DNA of 64,000 bases from an uncultured Parabacteroides sp. (GTDB taxonomy: Bacteria; Bacteroidota; Bacteroidia; Bacteroidales; Tannerellaceae), in assembly GCF_905196875.1 (NCBI RefSeq), contig NZ_CAJJWO010000001.1, positions 124,001 through 188,000 of the forward strand, in the 5' to 3' direction. A program made the translations under genes and the position numbers. The notes under the pieces are model-generated. The model saw only the letters and a list, made by a program, of their open reading frames with translations, did not search any database and was not told the origin of the DNA. Below are positions 54,652 through 62,634 of the stretch, in pieces (positions within the stretch are counted from its first letter, which is position 1; each line of letters opens with the position of its first letter).

Positions 54652-54666
54652 GTCAAATATTTTGAC
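54652..54666. promoter_or_regulatory. Perfect palindrome upstream of the sigma-54 activator gene
   Basis: GTCAAA-TAT-TTTGAC is a 15-bp palindrome lying directly upstream of the -33 element of the activator gene. It matches the paired sites before tolC in 14 of 15 bases, so it is a probable autoregulatory site. Confidence 0.6.
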
Positions 54667-54672
54667 GCTCGC

Positions 54673-54703
54673 TTGCAAAGTATTCCGGAAGCGGATACCT
54701 TTA
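54673..54703 (+). promoter_or_regulatory. Promoter for the sigma-54 activator and kinase genes
   Basis: TTG (54673-54675) and TACCTTTA (54696-54703) are 20 bp apart. The box has one mismatch to TAnnTTTG, 16 bp before the start. Confidence 0.5.
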
Positions 54704-54719
54704 CGAAAAAATAGATCGT

Positions 54720-56045
54720 ATGCAAGCAGGAACAGTTCTTATAGTAGATGATAATAAAAGTGTACTGACGTCGCTCGAATTATTGCTGGAAGACGAATTT
54801 GAACGGGTTGAAACCGCATCGAACCCCAACAGGATACTTTCAGTACTCGATACTATGCCTGTCGATCTCGTTATCCTCGACATGAATTTCTCTGCGGGTG
54901 TCAATACCGGTAACGAAGGCCTGTTCTGGCTTCGCCGCATACAGGAGATCGTACCCGGTCTGCCTGTTATGATGCTAACTGCTTACGGAGACGTGGAGCT
55001 AGCAGTAAAAGCTCTTAAAAGCGGCGCAACGGACTTTATACTCAAACCGTGGGACAACGATGTATTGCTGGATAAAATACGTACCGCATTACAGGCGACC
55101 CCACAGCCGCCCCGTACCTCTCGTCCGTCTGAACCGGCTATGATCATCGGTCATTCCCCTATCATGATGAAACTGATCAAAGTAGTGACCAAAGTAGCCA
55201 AAACGGATGCAAACGTACTGATCACCGGCGAAAACGGAACAGGGAAAGAAATGCTGGCCCGCGAAATACATCGCCTGTCTCTTCGCAGCCGTCGGGAAAT
55301 GATCAACGTAGATATGGGTGCTGTTAGCGAATCCCTGTTTGAAAGCGAGTTGTTCGGACATGAGAAGGGGGCCTTTACCGATGCCAGGGAAAGTCGTCCG
55401 GGGAAGTTTGAAGCTGCCAACGGCAGTACTCTATTTCTGGACGAAATAGGTAACCTGCCGGTCGGTTTACAGGCTAAACTTTTGGCAGTCCTCCAGAACA
55501 GGGAGATCACCCGCCTGGGAAGTAACCGGAAAATACCTGTCGATATACGCCTGATAGCAGCCACCAACCGGAATCTGCCGGAAATGGTAGAACAATCTTC
55601 ATTCCGCGAAGACCTGTTCTACCGCATCAACACGATACAAATAGAAATTCCTCCCCTCCGCAACCGCCGGGAAGACATTCCTCTTTTTATCGATTATTTC
55701 CTGAAGAAATATATTGCGCTCTATAAACGAGCCGGACTGACCTTGCAGCCGCAGGCAGCCGCCAAACTAGAAGCATACGACTGGCCGGGTAACATCCGCG
55801 AATTACAACACACGATCGAAAAGGCCGTCATCCTGGCTGAAAAGAACACAATCCGTGCCGGCGACCTGTTTATCCGTCCCGGGAAAGCCGTATCTTTCTC
55901 TGAAGTGCCCAACCTTGGCGAAGTAGAACGCAAGGCCATCGAAACAGCCATCACCCAGAACGACGGCAACCTGACAGCCGCTGCCGAGCAATTGGGAGTA
56001 AGCCGGCAAACCCTCTACAACAAATTGAAACGCTTCAACCTCTAA
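54720..56045 (+). CDS. Sigma-54-dependent response regulator, NtrC family
   Basis: The 441-residue activator has a receiver domain (acidic pair D10/D11, phosphorylated D54, Lys in FILKPWDND), an AAA+ domain with Walker A GENGTGKE, the sigma-54-contacting loop GAFTDA (a known variant of GAFTGA), Walker B TLFLDEIGNL and the arginine-finger region, and a C-terminal Fis-type helix-turn-helix (GNLTAAAEQLGVSRQTLYNKLKR). It should drive RNA polymerase-sigma-54 promoters when phosphorylated by the kinase that follows after 5 bp. The adjacent tolC operon with a sigma-54-like promoter is the likely target. Confidence 0.95.
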   Translation: MQAGTVLIVDDNKSVLTSLELLLEDEFERVETASNPNRILSVLDTMPVDLVILDMNFSAGVNTGNEGLFWLRRIQEIVPGLPVMMLTAYGDVELAVKALKSGATDFILKPWDNDVLLDKIRTALQATPQPPRTSRPSEPAMIIGHSPIMMKLIKVVTKVAKTDANVLITGENGTGKEMLAREIHRLSLRSRREMINVDMGAVSESLFESELFGHEKGAFTDARESRPGKFEAANGSTLFLDEIGNLPVGLQAKLLAVLQNREITRLGSNRKIPVDIRLIAATNRNLPEMVEQSSFREDLFYRINTIQIEIPPLRNRREDIPLFIDYFLKKYIALYKRAGLTLQPQAAAKLEAYDWPGNIRELQHTIEKAVILAEKNTIRAGDLFIRPGKAVSFSEVPNLGEVERKAIETAITQNDGNLTAAAEQLGVSRQTLYNKLKRFNL

Positions 56046-56050
56046 AACGC

Positions 56051-57118
56051 ATGTTCAGCCTACGCATTTACATACGTATTATCCTGCAGGTTGCACTCAT
56101 TATCCTTGTCGCCGGAACAGGCGTTGCAGGCATCGTGAGTGGAAAAGCAATCATCCTGGGGTGTGTAGCAGTACTCATCGCCGCATGGCTGGCCGGGTTG
56201 CTCGTCTATTATCTCAATGCTTCCAACCGTAGGATACAACTCTTTCTGGATGCTATCGAAGACAACGAGTCGATGCTTTATTTTCCGGAGAACACCGGTA
56301 GCGAAGAGCAACGCCGCCTCCATGCCGCCTTCAACCGGATACACCGCCTGATGACGGAAAGTAAACAACGGGAATTCGACCGCGAGCTCTATCGGAAAGA
56401 ATACGAGTCATACGACAAACTGATGCACGTACTGACACACGAGATTATGAACTCGATCGCCCCGATCGTATCCCTTTCCGGTACGCTTCTCTCCTATTTC
56501 CAAACGAAAGGGAACGTCAAAAACAACGACGAGATCAGCGACACAACCATCCGCAAGACCATCCGCGGACTTGACACGATCAAAAGCCAGGGACAGAGTC
56601 TGATGAACTTCACTGATTCATACCGCCAACTGGCCCGGCTGCAGGCACCCAAGCCCAAACCCTTCTCGCTGTCGCGCCTGATAAGAAATATCGAAATGCT
56701 GTTCCATTCAGACCTTCAGCGCCTGCAGATACAATTTCAGGTAGAGCTTTTCCGGGAGGAAATAGAAATAAACGCCGACGAAGAACTACTCTCACAGGTG
56801 CTTATCAATCTGTTGAAAAATGCCATGCAAGCCCTGGAAGGACAAGAGAACAGCAAGATATCATTGAGCGTAAAGCAACTCCGTACAACGGCTTATATTG
56901 AAGTGAAAGACAACGGCCCGGGCATTCCGCACGACATATTGGAAGATATTTTTGTTCCCTTCTTCACAACCAAAGATACAGGAACAGGTATCGGTCTGAG
57001 CCTCTCACGGCAAATCATCCGGATGCATGGCGGCGAATTGCAGGTAAGTTCCCGCCCCTATTTCGAAACACTGTTCACGATTTCCCTGCCCCTAACGCCT
57101 GGGAATTTCCACACGTGA
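56051..57118 (+). CDS. Sensor histidine kinase, partner of the sigma-54 regulator
   Basis: The 355-residue membrane kinase has two N-terminal transmembrane helices (about 8-27 and 31-52) with almost no periplasmic loop, so it probably senses the membrane or a cytoplasmic cue. The phosphorylated His is in MHVLTHEIMNSIAPI, the N box is LINLLKNAMQAL, G1 is DNGPGI and G2 TGTGIGLSLSRQI. This architecture, with an NtrC partner, is common next to Bacteroidetes MacB-type exporters. Its last 27 bp overlap the end of the convergent DUF3108 gene. Confidence 0.92.
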   Translation: MFSLRIYIRIILQVALIILVAGTGVAGIVSGKAIILGCVAVLIAAWLAGLLVYYLNASNRRIQLFLDAIEDNESMLYFPENTGSEEQRRLHAAFNRIHRLMTESKQREFDRELYRKEYESYDKLMHVLTHEIMNSIAPIVSLSGTLLSYFQTKGNVKNNDEISDTTIRKTIRGLDTIKSQGQSLMNFTDSYRQLARLQAPKPKPFSLSRLIRNIEMLFHSDLQRLQIQFQVELFREEIEINADEELLSQVLINLLKNAMQALEGQENSKISLSVKQLRTTAYIEVKDNGPGIPHDILEDIFVPFFTTKDTGTGIGLSLSRQIIRMHGGELQVSSRPYFETLFTISLPLTPGNFHT

Positions 57119-57976
57119 AGTAAGTGGATAGCGCAACCCCTTAGATGATTTATAATAGACCTCTGCAGCCCCGATTTTCAGCTTGGCACGTATCTTCACA
57201 GGGATATGATTTTCGTCATCACCAATCCAGAGCTCGGCAGCCGCTTTACTTTGGGTAAATGCATCATCATAAATATCTATAAAGAAATGGCGGGTACGAT
57301 ACTTCAATGTTTCATTACGTTCTACAATCGCTTGCCCGGTATACCGGAAACTGATATTAATACGGTCGCGCCCGATCGCCACATGAAAGGGGAATTCGTC
57401 CCCCTGCTTCATCTTTTCCCAATCCAGCGAACGAAGATACATGGTAGCTCCCAACATATCAAACATATACTGTTCGGAGACGAGCATCGTATCGATCTTG
57501 GTCCGGCTGGGTGTATAACGGTGGGAATGGACAGATGTCCGTCCGTTATCGTATGAAAACTTTAGATCATCTATCAGGTAATAATCATTCTCATTCACAC
57601 GCTTCTCACTCCTGAGCAACACCATTTCGGGAGAGAAATAACAATCGATCGTATCACGCATCGGAAACACCTTTTCAAACATGCCCGATGTACGGAACAG
57701 CAGGTTATAATGATAAGCCTTCTTCCCTTCATAGCGGGCATCGTGCACCGACAAAGTAGCCTGTCCGGCACGGGGCATCAATAGCCCCCATTTGAAATAC
57801 AACTCATATTGTACCTCTTCTCCGGCTTTGAACCGTTCTTTTACCGGAATCACCTGTGCGTCGACTATTCCCGGAAGTAACAGCAATAAGGAGACCACCA
57901 ACAAGCCTACCACCTTAGAACGGCATACTGCTACGGCCGCTATTGCTGCTCGAAGAAGATTTCTGTTGTGTTTCAT
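57092..57976 (-). CDS. DUF3108 domain protein, exported
   Basis: The 294-residue protein matches DUF3108: after a signal region it reads FKAGEEVQYELYFKWGLLMPRAGQATLSV, later EKVFPMRDTIDCYFSP and AELWIGDDENHIPVKIRAKLKIG, alternating beta strands of a periplasmic or outer-membrane-associated protein. The ATG at 57976 makes a 62-bp overlap with the upstream gene. A GTG at 57913, just past that gene's stop, would also give a signal peptide (VGLLVVSLLLLLPG). Function is unknown. Confidence 0.8.
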   Translation of the reverse strand: MKHNRNLLRAAIAAVAVCRSKVVGLLVVSLLLLLPGIVDAQVIPVKERFKAGEEVQYELYFKWGLLMPRAGQATLSVHDARYEGKKAYHYNLLFRTSGMFEKVFPMRDTIDCYFSPEMVLLRSEKRVNENDYYLIDDLKFSYDNGRTSVHSHRYTPSRTKIDTMLVSEQYMFDMLGATMYLRSLDWEKMKQGDEFPFHVAIGRDRINISFRYTGQAIVERNETLKYRTRHFFIDIYDDAFTQSKAAAELWIGDDENHIPVKIRAKLKIGAAEVYYKSSKGLRYPLTSRVEIPRR

Positions 57977-59828
57977 CTTTATAATTTCTTTTCTTCTTGG
58001 TTGCCTCTTTAGGCTTATTCTTTGTAATCTCGAGCGGTTTCTGTTTAGCCCACGGAGTCTCTTTCACATTCCATGTTTCCGTCACCCTCCAATTCTGCAT
58101 CACTTCATATCTCTTGGGAGAATAGTACACCTCTTCCGGCTGACGCTTTTCTGCATAATTACCGGTATCCCACTTACCGTTCCCGTTAAGGTCGACTACT
58201 AGGCGGGCATAATATTTATCCGGCTTCAGGTCCATAAAAAGAGCACCACCGTCCTTCACCTTCGATTTACGTATGGGAGCGTCACTACTGTTCAATAGTT
58301 CGACATAAGCCGTCGTGTCGACACCTTCTATGTTAATGTATAGATGCCCGTATTCATCTTCTTTCTTGATCTTAAATTCACCGGAGAAAGGTTCGTTCCA
58401 TTTATCGTAAATACTAAAGATCGTAGCCGAATCTATTTCCAGACGATATTCCTCCCCGTATTTCCACGGACGACGGATAAAGTAATTCAAACTATTCGTC
58501 GAGTCCGGGAACAATTGGAACTCGACCGGAGTCCATACCGTGTCGACCTTCTGATCCAGATAGAACAGTTCTTTCTGCAAATCGAGAACCGGCTCACTGA
58601 AAGTAACGGATATCGTATCGAACAGATCCATCGACGTCGGCGCATCGACCTGCATACCCAGGAACACGATCGGTTCGGGTTCGTCATCATTCTTCTTTTT
58701 CTTCTTTTCCGGACGACGGCGCATCACAAACTGGAGCGTATCGGTTTGCGGACGTAATATATTCAGCGAGTCGCTCTTCGGATAAGATAATTCGACTTTC
58801 AATGTATCCTGCTGCCAGACTTGCGGATCGGTCAACCAGTAATTAACAGTCGCTCCACCTTCCGTCTCCTGCATAAAATACCAATCGGGATTCTCCGGAG
58901 TAAAATTAAGCGGACGGGGAAGCGGCACCGTATCCAGCGGAGAGTTAAAACGTACTACCAGCAGATTTTCCTGCTGACGTTCCGGTTTTAACAGATACTG
59001 GCGAACAAAATCCTCTTTAAACAGACGCAATTCGATATCATCCGGGAAATAACGGGTATAAGCTACCGTCTTAATCGTATCGATTGTCAGGCTATCCTTC
59101 CAAAGCGTATCCTGACGGCTGGTCAGTTCGAAGGAAGGGATAATGATCGAATCGTTGAAAGCTATTTCTTCGCCGGGCTGATCGAACTTATAGTCACGGT
59201 TCACATCATTCAGAGCGAATATACGGTAACTACCGGGTGAAATATTACGGATCGTAAACTGTCCCTTATCATTCGTACGGGAAGTACGGTCGAACGGCAG
59301 TTTCACGAAAGCTGAATCTTCCAGGTTGCGGTGCAGACCAATTGTGATACCGGGCATCGGTTCCAGATTCTCGGCATTCAAAAGAATACCCGACACTTCC
59401 AGGGTATCGATCTTATCTCCCGTCGAGAAAGCAAAAGAGAAGTTCTCGAATACATTCTTCTCATTATTGTCGGAGATCGAGTTTGTAAAGTCGACCGTAT
59501 AAGTCGTATTCTCTTTCAGCGTATCTTTCAGTTCGACAATCACCTTTTTTCCCGCGGCACGAATCACCGGCAGTTGCATCTGCGGAGGCGTGATGATCAC
59601 ATTCTCTGAGGGTTTATCCAGCTGCACCAACTCATCGAACAGGATCTCGATCCGTTTTCCCTTATAATTCGTTTGGTTCGGCACAGGAAGGCTGCTGACA
59701 TATTTAGGCGGGGTCTCGTCGTAAGGGCCTCCATTCGGAGATGCCATATTTGCACACGAATACATCGTGACCAACAGAAATATCCCACAAGCAGCCAGCA
59801 GTAAATCTTTTATATATCTATTTCCCAT
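57915..59828 (-). CDS. Lipoprotein with N-terminal Ig-like (SbsA-type) domain
   Basis: The 637-residue protein has a lipobox LVTMYSCANMASPNGGP (Cys at about residue 25). Residues about 40-135 form a bacterial Ig-like domain of the SbsA type (KRIEILFDELVQLDKPSENVIITPP...NTTYTVDFTNSISDNNEKN). A carboxypeptidase-like beta domain follows (VSGILLNAENLEPMPGITIGLH), and a second Ig-like segment near 395-470 has MDLFDTISVTFSEPV. The C-terminus is basic and Ser-rich. Widespread in Bacteroidetes, its function is unknown. It probably shares a transcript with the DUF3108 gene. Confidence 0.82.
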   Translation of the reverse strand: MGNRYIKDLLLAACGIFLLVTMYSCANMASPNGGPYDETPPKYVSSLPVPNQTNYKGKRIEILFDELVQLDKPSENVIITPPQMQLPVIRAAGKKVIVELKDTLKENTTYTVDFTNSISDNNEKNVFENFSFAFSTGDKIDTLEVSGILLNAENLEPMPGITIGLHRNLEDSAFVKLPFDRTSRTNDKGQFTIRNISPGSYRIFALNDVNRDYKFDQPGEEIAFNDSIIIPSFELTSRQDTLWKDSLTIDTIKTVAYTRYFPDDIELRLFKEDFVRQYLLKPERQQENLLVVRFNSPLDTVPLPRPLNFTPENPDWYFMQETEGGATVNYWLTDPQVWQQDTLKVELSYPKSDSLNILRPQTDTLQFVMRRRPEKKKKKNDDEPEPIVFLGMQVDAPTSMDLFDTISVTFSEPVLDLQKELFYLDQKVDTVWTPVEFQLFPDSTNSLNYFIRRPWKYGEEYRLEIDSATIFSIYDKWNEPFSGEFKIKKEDEYGHLYINIEGVDTTAYVELLNSSDAPIRKSKVKDGGALFMDLKPDKYYARLVVDLNGNGKWDTGNYAEKRQPEEVYYSPKRYEVMQNWRVTETWNVKETPWAKQKPLEITKNKPKEATKKKRNYKDETQQKSSSSSNSGRSSMPF

Positions 59829-59941
59829 TCAATTGCTTTTTAATCAGATGGCAAAAATAGGGAAAAATCCCGTGACTAATCGTGATATTACGCTTAATAA
59901 GAATACTTAACAGCTATGAACGGTAAAACGTAACTATTACT

Positions 59942-60391
59942 TTATTTATCGCCAGACGCTTTTTGTGTAATAACCAGATTCTCTGTTAGGCTCAAAAAGC
60001 CCCCGACATCAATGGTAAGCGTCCGCTCATAAGGGAATTCATTTTTGGCAATATCGATCTGAAGGTTACCTTCTTTATTTTTTAGAATTTTAAACCAGTC
60101 TCCTTCCAAAGTATCTCTATAACGGACAACATCTTTCATCCATTCATCTGAATATTTATAAGTGGTATTATTTAATATCGAGTTTTCGCCATTGATCTTC
60201 GCCTGGCTCCGCAACACATACCAGGTTATTTTATCGGCCCCCACACCGACAGTAACACTATTGCTTGGGGAAGCCACAGTCATATCATGCTTTTCCAAAT
60301 TGATTTCCATCAATCTTCCGGGAATTTCTATGGTATCGTCACAACTCATCAGGCAAAAAATGCAGATAAGATAAAGAGCAATCTGTTTCAT
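59942..60391 (-). CDS. Small BACON-like lipoprotein
   Basis: The 149-residue protein has a lipobox CIFCLMSCDD (Cys at about 17) and a single beta-sandwich resembling a BACON domain: SNSVTVGVGADKITWYVL at the start, WFKILKNKEGNLQIDIAKNEFPYERTLTIDV in the middle and the closing LTENLVITQKAS. BACON domains occur in surface lipoproteins that bind glycans or mucin, but this one stands alone and its ligand is unknown. A hairpin lies in its upstream region. Confidence 0.7.
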   Translation of the reverse strand: MKQIALYLICIFCLMSCDDTIEIPGRLMEINLEKHDMTVASPSNSVTVGVGADKITWYVLRSQAKINGENSILNNTTYKYSDEWMKDVVRYRDTLEGDWFKILKNKEGNLQIDIAKNEFPYERTLTIDVGGFLSLTENLVITQKASGDK

Positions 60392-60414
60392 AACGTGACA
60401 TTTATAAGATTAAA

Positions 60415-60422
60415 CAAAGCTA
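60415..60422 (-). promoter_or_regulatory. -7 box for the BACON-like gene
   Basis: The minus strand reads TAGCTTTG, matching TAnnTTTG, 24 bp upstream of the start and next to the inverted repeat at 60425-60450. Confidence 0.5.
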
Positions 60423-60424
60423 TA

Positions 60425-60450
60425 CGCCACAACTTGAATGACTTGTGGCG
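60425..60450. repeat. Inverted repeat before the BACON-like gene
   Basis: CGCCACAA (60425-60432) and TTGTGGCG (60443-60450) are perfect 8-bp arms around a 10-nt loop. They sit where the -33 element would be, which suggests an operator. No T-run follows, so it is not a typical terminator. Confidence 0.45.
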
Positions 60451-60526
60451 AATATAGCAAATTAATCTCATTATACAAGCCCAAAAACATCATTATTAAT
60501 CAGAAAGTTCGTGTATTTTCATTTGT

Positions 60527-61789
60527 TTAATGTTTCAGATAACGAAACCCGATCCGGCAATACAAACATTTCTTTTTTTCGCAATATTCCCGCTTCAATT
60601 GGATAAGTGCCTGGCTGTCGCCGGCATGGCAGACTTTGATTCCTGCCGAAGCGAATCCGGCTACAACTGTATTCTTTTCCGGCGGAAGAGTTTCGAGGAT
60701 ACGAATGGCACGTTCGCAATATTCCGGGCATTTGTTTCTCACTCCGTAAGCAAACATCACCGGAACGACTGTATTTATCAACAGGATACATAAAGAATTC
60801 TCTCCTACCGGTTTATCCTTCTTCGCCGAAACGCTTCGGAAATGGTAATGCGTCTCCCAGTAACCGGAAGGACAAACCCGGAAACACTGCTTGATCCGCC
60901 CAACATTTCCGGCATCCAGGATCACAGAGAACAGCGTATCGTATTGTACCCAAATGGAAGCCAATTGAGCCAGTTTCAGATACGGGAAATTGACCGGACG
61001 AGTACGAAGGGTTTTAAACTGCGAACTGTCCAAAGGTGTCAATCCGAACTTATGCCGCAGAAACCGGTATTCCCGCTGAAGCAACCGGTAATAATGACAA
61101 TCACCCGGCTCTTCCAGCATACCGGCCTGCCCGAACAATAACGCTTCGATCTGCGAATGGCTGCTACGCTGCTTTTGGATATACCGGAACGGCAGGCTTT
61201 TGGCCAGACGCTCGAAAATATCGTTATTCACTCCAAAGCCGAAATTACGGGTTAAAGTAATATAAAAGACTTCGTTCCAGTCATTATCATACTGATCCAG
61301 CAAACGAAATACATCGGCCGTTTTCCGTTCCAGTCGTTCACTCAGCAGGGCGCCCAGCCAGGAAGTTATATGAAAAGATTCTATCTGAGGAATATAGCCA
61401 GCACAAGGCAAAGACACATCACGATATAACAACCAGTCGATATTCTGTATAACCGACTCCGGCACTGCCAGTTGCATTTGCGGAATAAGCTCCCCGTTTG
61501 TCCGAAAGACTATGCAGTCGGAAACCTCCACTATATGAAGTATAACGCCATCATAGGCTTTGTCTTTATCATGGCGATGAAGTAGCCAATCGGAAGCTTT
61601 TGTATGGATTTCAATACCTCCAACCCATAATGTATTATCTATTTTAACCTTTGCATTGAAGAAGTCCGGACCGGCATCGGTGTTAGGTATTCCCGGATCG
61701 ATTACGGATACTGAATAACCGTCAGTGGTAAAAAGCGGAGTTGTCGGATACAGTCTGTATTTCCAAACATAATGTAATAAACGTTCCAT
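60527..61789 (-). CDS. DUF2851 family protein
   Basis: The 420-residue protein matches DUF2851: MERLLHYVWKYRLYPTTPLFTTDG, then DPGIPNTDAGPDFFNAKVKIDNTLWVGGIEIHTKASDWLLHRHDKDKAYD, which contains the acidic D/GPDF...EIH pattern reminiscent of a PD-(D/E)xK-like metal site. The C-terminal region has a Cys-rich end (CEKKKCLYC). Function is not known. It diverges from dapB. Confidence 0.85.
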   Translation of the reverse strand: MERLLHYVWKYRLYPTTPLFTTDGYSVSVIDPGIPNTDAGPDFFNAKVKIDNTLWVGGIEIHTKASDWLLHRHDKDKAYDGVILHIVEVSDCIVFRTNGELIPQMQLAVPESVIQNIDWLLYRDVSLPCAGYIPQIESFHITSWLGALLSERLERKTADVFRLLDQYDNDWNEVFYITLTRNFGFGVNNDIFERLAKSLPFRYIQKQRSSHSQIEALLFGQAGMLEEPGDCHYYRLLQREYRFLRHKFGLTPLDSSQFKTLRTRPVNFPYLKLAQLASIWVQYDTLFSVILDAGNVGRIKQCFRVCPSGYWETHYHFRSVSAKKDKPVGENSLCILLINTVVPVMFAYGVRNKCPEYCERAIRILETLPPEKNTVVAGFASAGIKVCHAGDSQALIQLKREYCEKKKCLYCRIGFRYLKH

Positions 61790-61817
61790 ATTATTTTCAG
61801 AGTTAAGATTTATGCCA

Positions 61818-61825
61818 CAAATCTA
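61818..61825 (-). promoter_or_regulatory. -7 box for the DUF2851 gene
   Basis: The minus strand reads TAGATTTG, matching TAnnTTTG, 28 bp upstream of the start. Confidence 0.45.
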
Positions 61826-61837
61826 ATTCATTTTCTT

Positions 61838-61845
61838 TATATTTG
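61838..61845 (+). promoter_or_regulatory. -7 box for dapB-lepB
   Basis: TATATTTG matches TAnnTTTG, 54 bp upstream of dapB. Confidence 0.5.
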
Positions 61846-61899
61846 CACCCTTGATGGCTAAGTTATTAGCCCTATTTATTCATTTTATTCTGAAAAGAT

Positions 61900-62616
61900 A
61901 TGAAGATTGCACTTATCGGCTACGGAAAGATGGGAAAAACCATCGAACAGATTGCATTAAATAGAGGGCACCAGATCGTCTCTATCGTAGATATAAATAA
62001 CCCGGAAGAATTTCAGTCAGACAATTTCAAGAGCGCAGACGTAGCCATCGAGTTTACCACTCCGGCCACGGCTTTCGACAATTATATGAAGAGTTTTGCG
62101 GCTGGCGTTCCCGTCGTTTCCGGCACCACAGGATGGCTCGACCGCATCAGCGAAATAAAAGAGAAATGTGAGAAGGAAGGTAAAACATTCTTTTATGCCT
62201 CCAACTTCAGCATCGGCGTAAATATCTTTTTCGCCCTCAACAAATATCTGGCAAAGATCATGAACAATTTTCCTTCATACGATATCAGTATGACGGAAAC
62301 GCACCATATTCACAAATTAGATGCCCCCAGCGGAACAGCGATCACGCTGGCAGAAGGTATCATTGAAAATGTTGACCGGAAAGAACGCTGGACACTGGAA
62401 ACAGCCGAACAACCTACCGATCTGCCTATCCATGCTATCCGTGAAGGAGAAGTTCCGGGTATACATGAAGTCACTTACGAATCGGACGTCGACTATATCA
62501 GCATTAAACATGATGCAAAGAGCCGTGCCGGTTTCGCCCTCGGGGCAGTGGTTGCAGCCGAGTTTACTGCCGGGAAGAAAGGCTTCCTCGGTATGGATGA
62601 TATGCTTAAATTTTAA
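61900..62616 (+). CDS. dapB: 4-hydroxy-tetrahydrodipicolinate reductase
   Basis: The enzyme reduces the cyclic dipicolinate intermediate in the diaminopimelate/lysine pathway. GYGKMGKTIEQIA (residues 8-20) is the NAD(P)H loop, SGTTGW and SNFSIGVNIFF lie in the core, and HHIHKLDAPSGTA holds the catalytic His/Lys and substrate-binding motif. The C-terminal HDAKSRAGFALGAV is typical. It lacks part of the mid-region of E. coli DapB, as usual for the short form (238 residues). lepB follows after 18 bp. Confidence 0.95.
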   Translation: MKIALIGYGKMGKTIEQIALNRGHQIVSIVDINNPEEFQSDNFKSADVAIEFTTPATAFDNYMKSFAAGVPVVSGTTGWLDRISEIKEKCEKEGKTFFYASNFSIGVNIFFALNKYLAKIMNNFPSYDISMTETHHIHKLDAPSGTAITLAEGIIENVDRKERWTLETAEQPTDLPIHAIREGEVPGIHEVTYESDVDYISIKHDAKSRAGFALGAVVAAEFTAGKKGFLGMDDMLKF

Positions 62617-62634
62617 TTCCACAGAAGTCTACAA

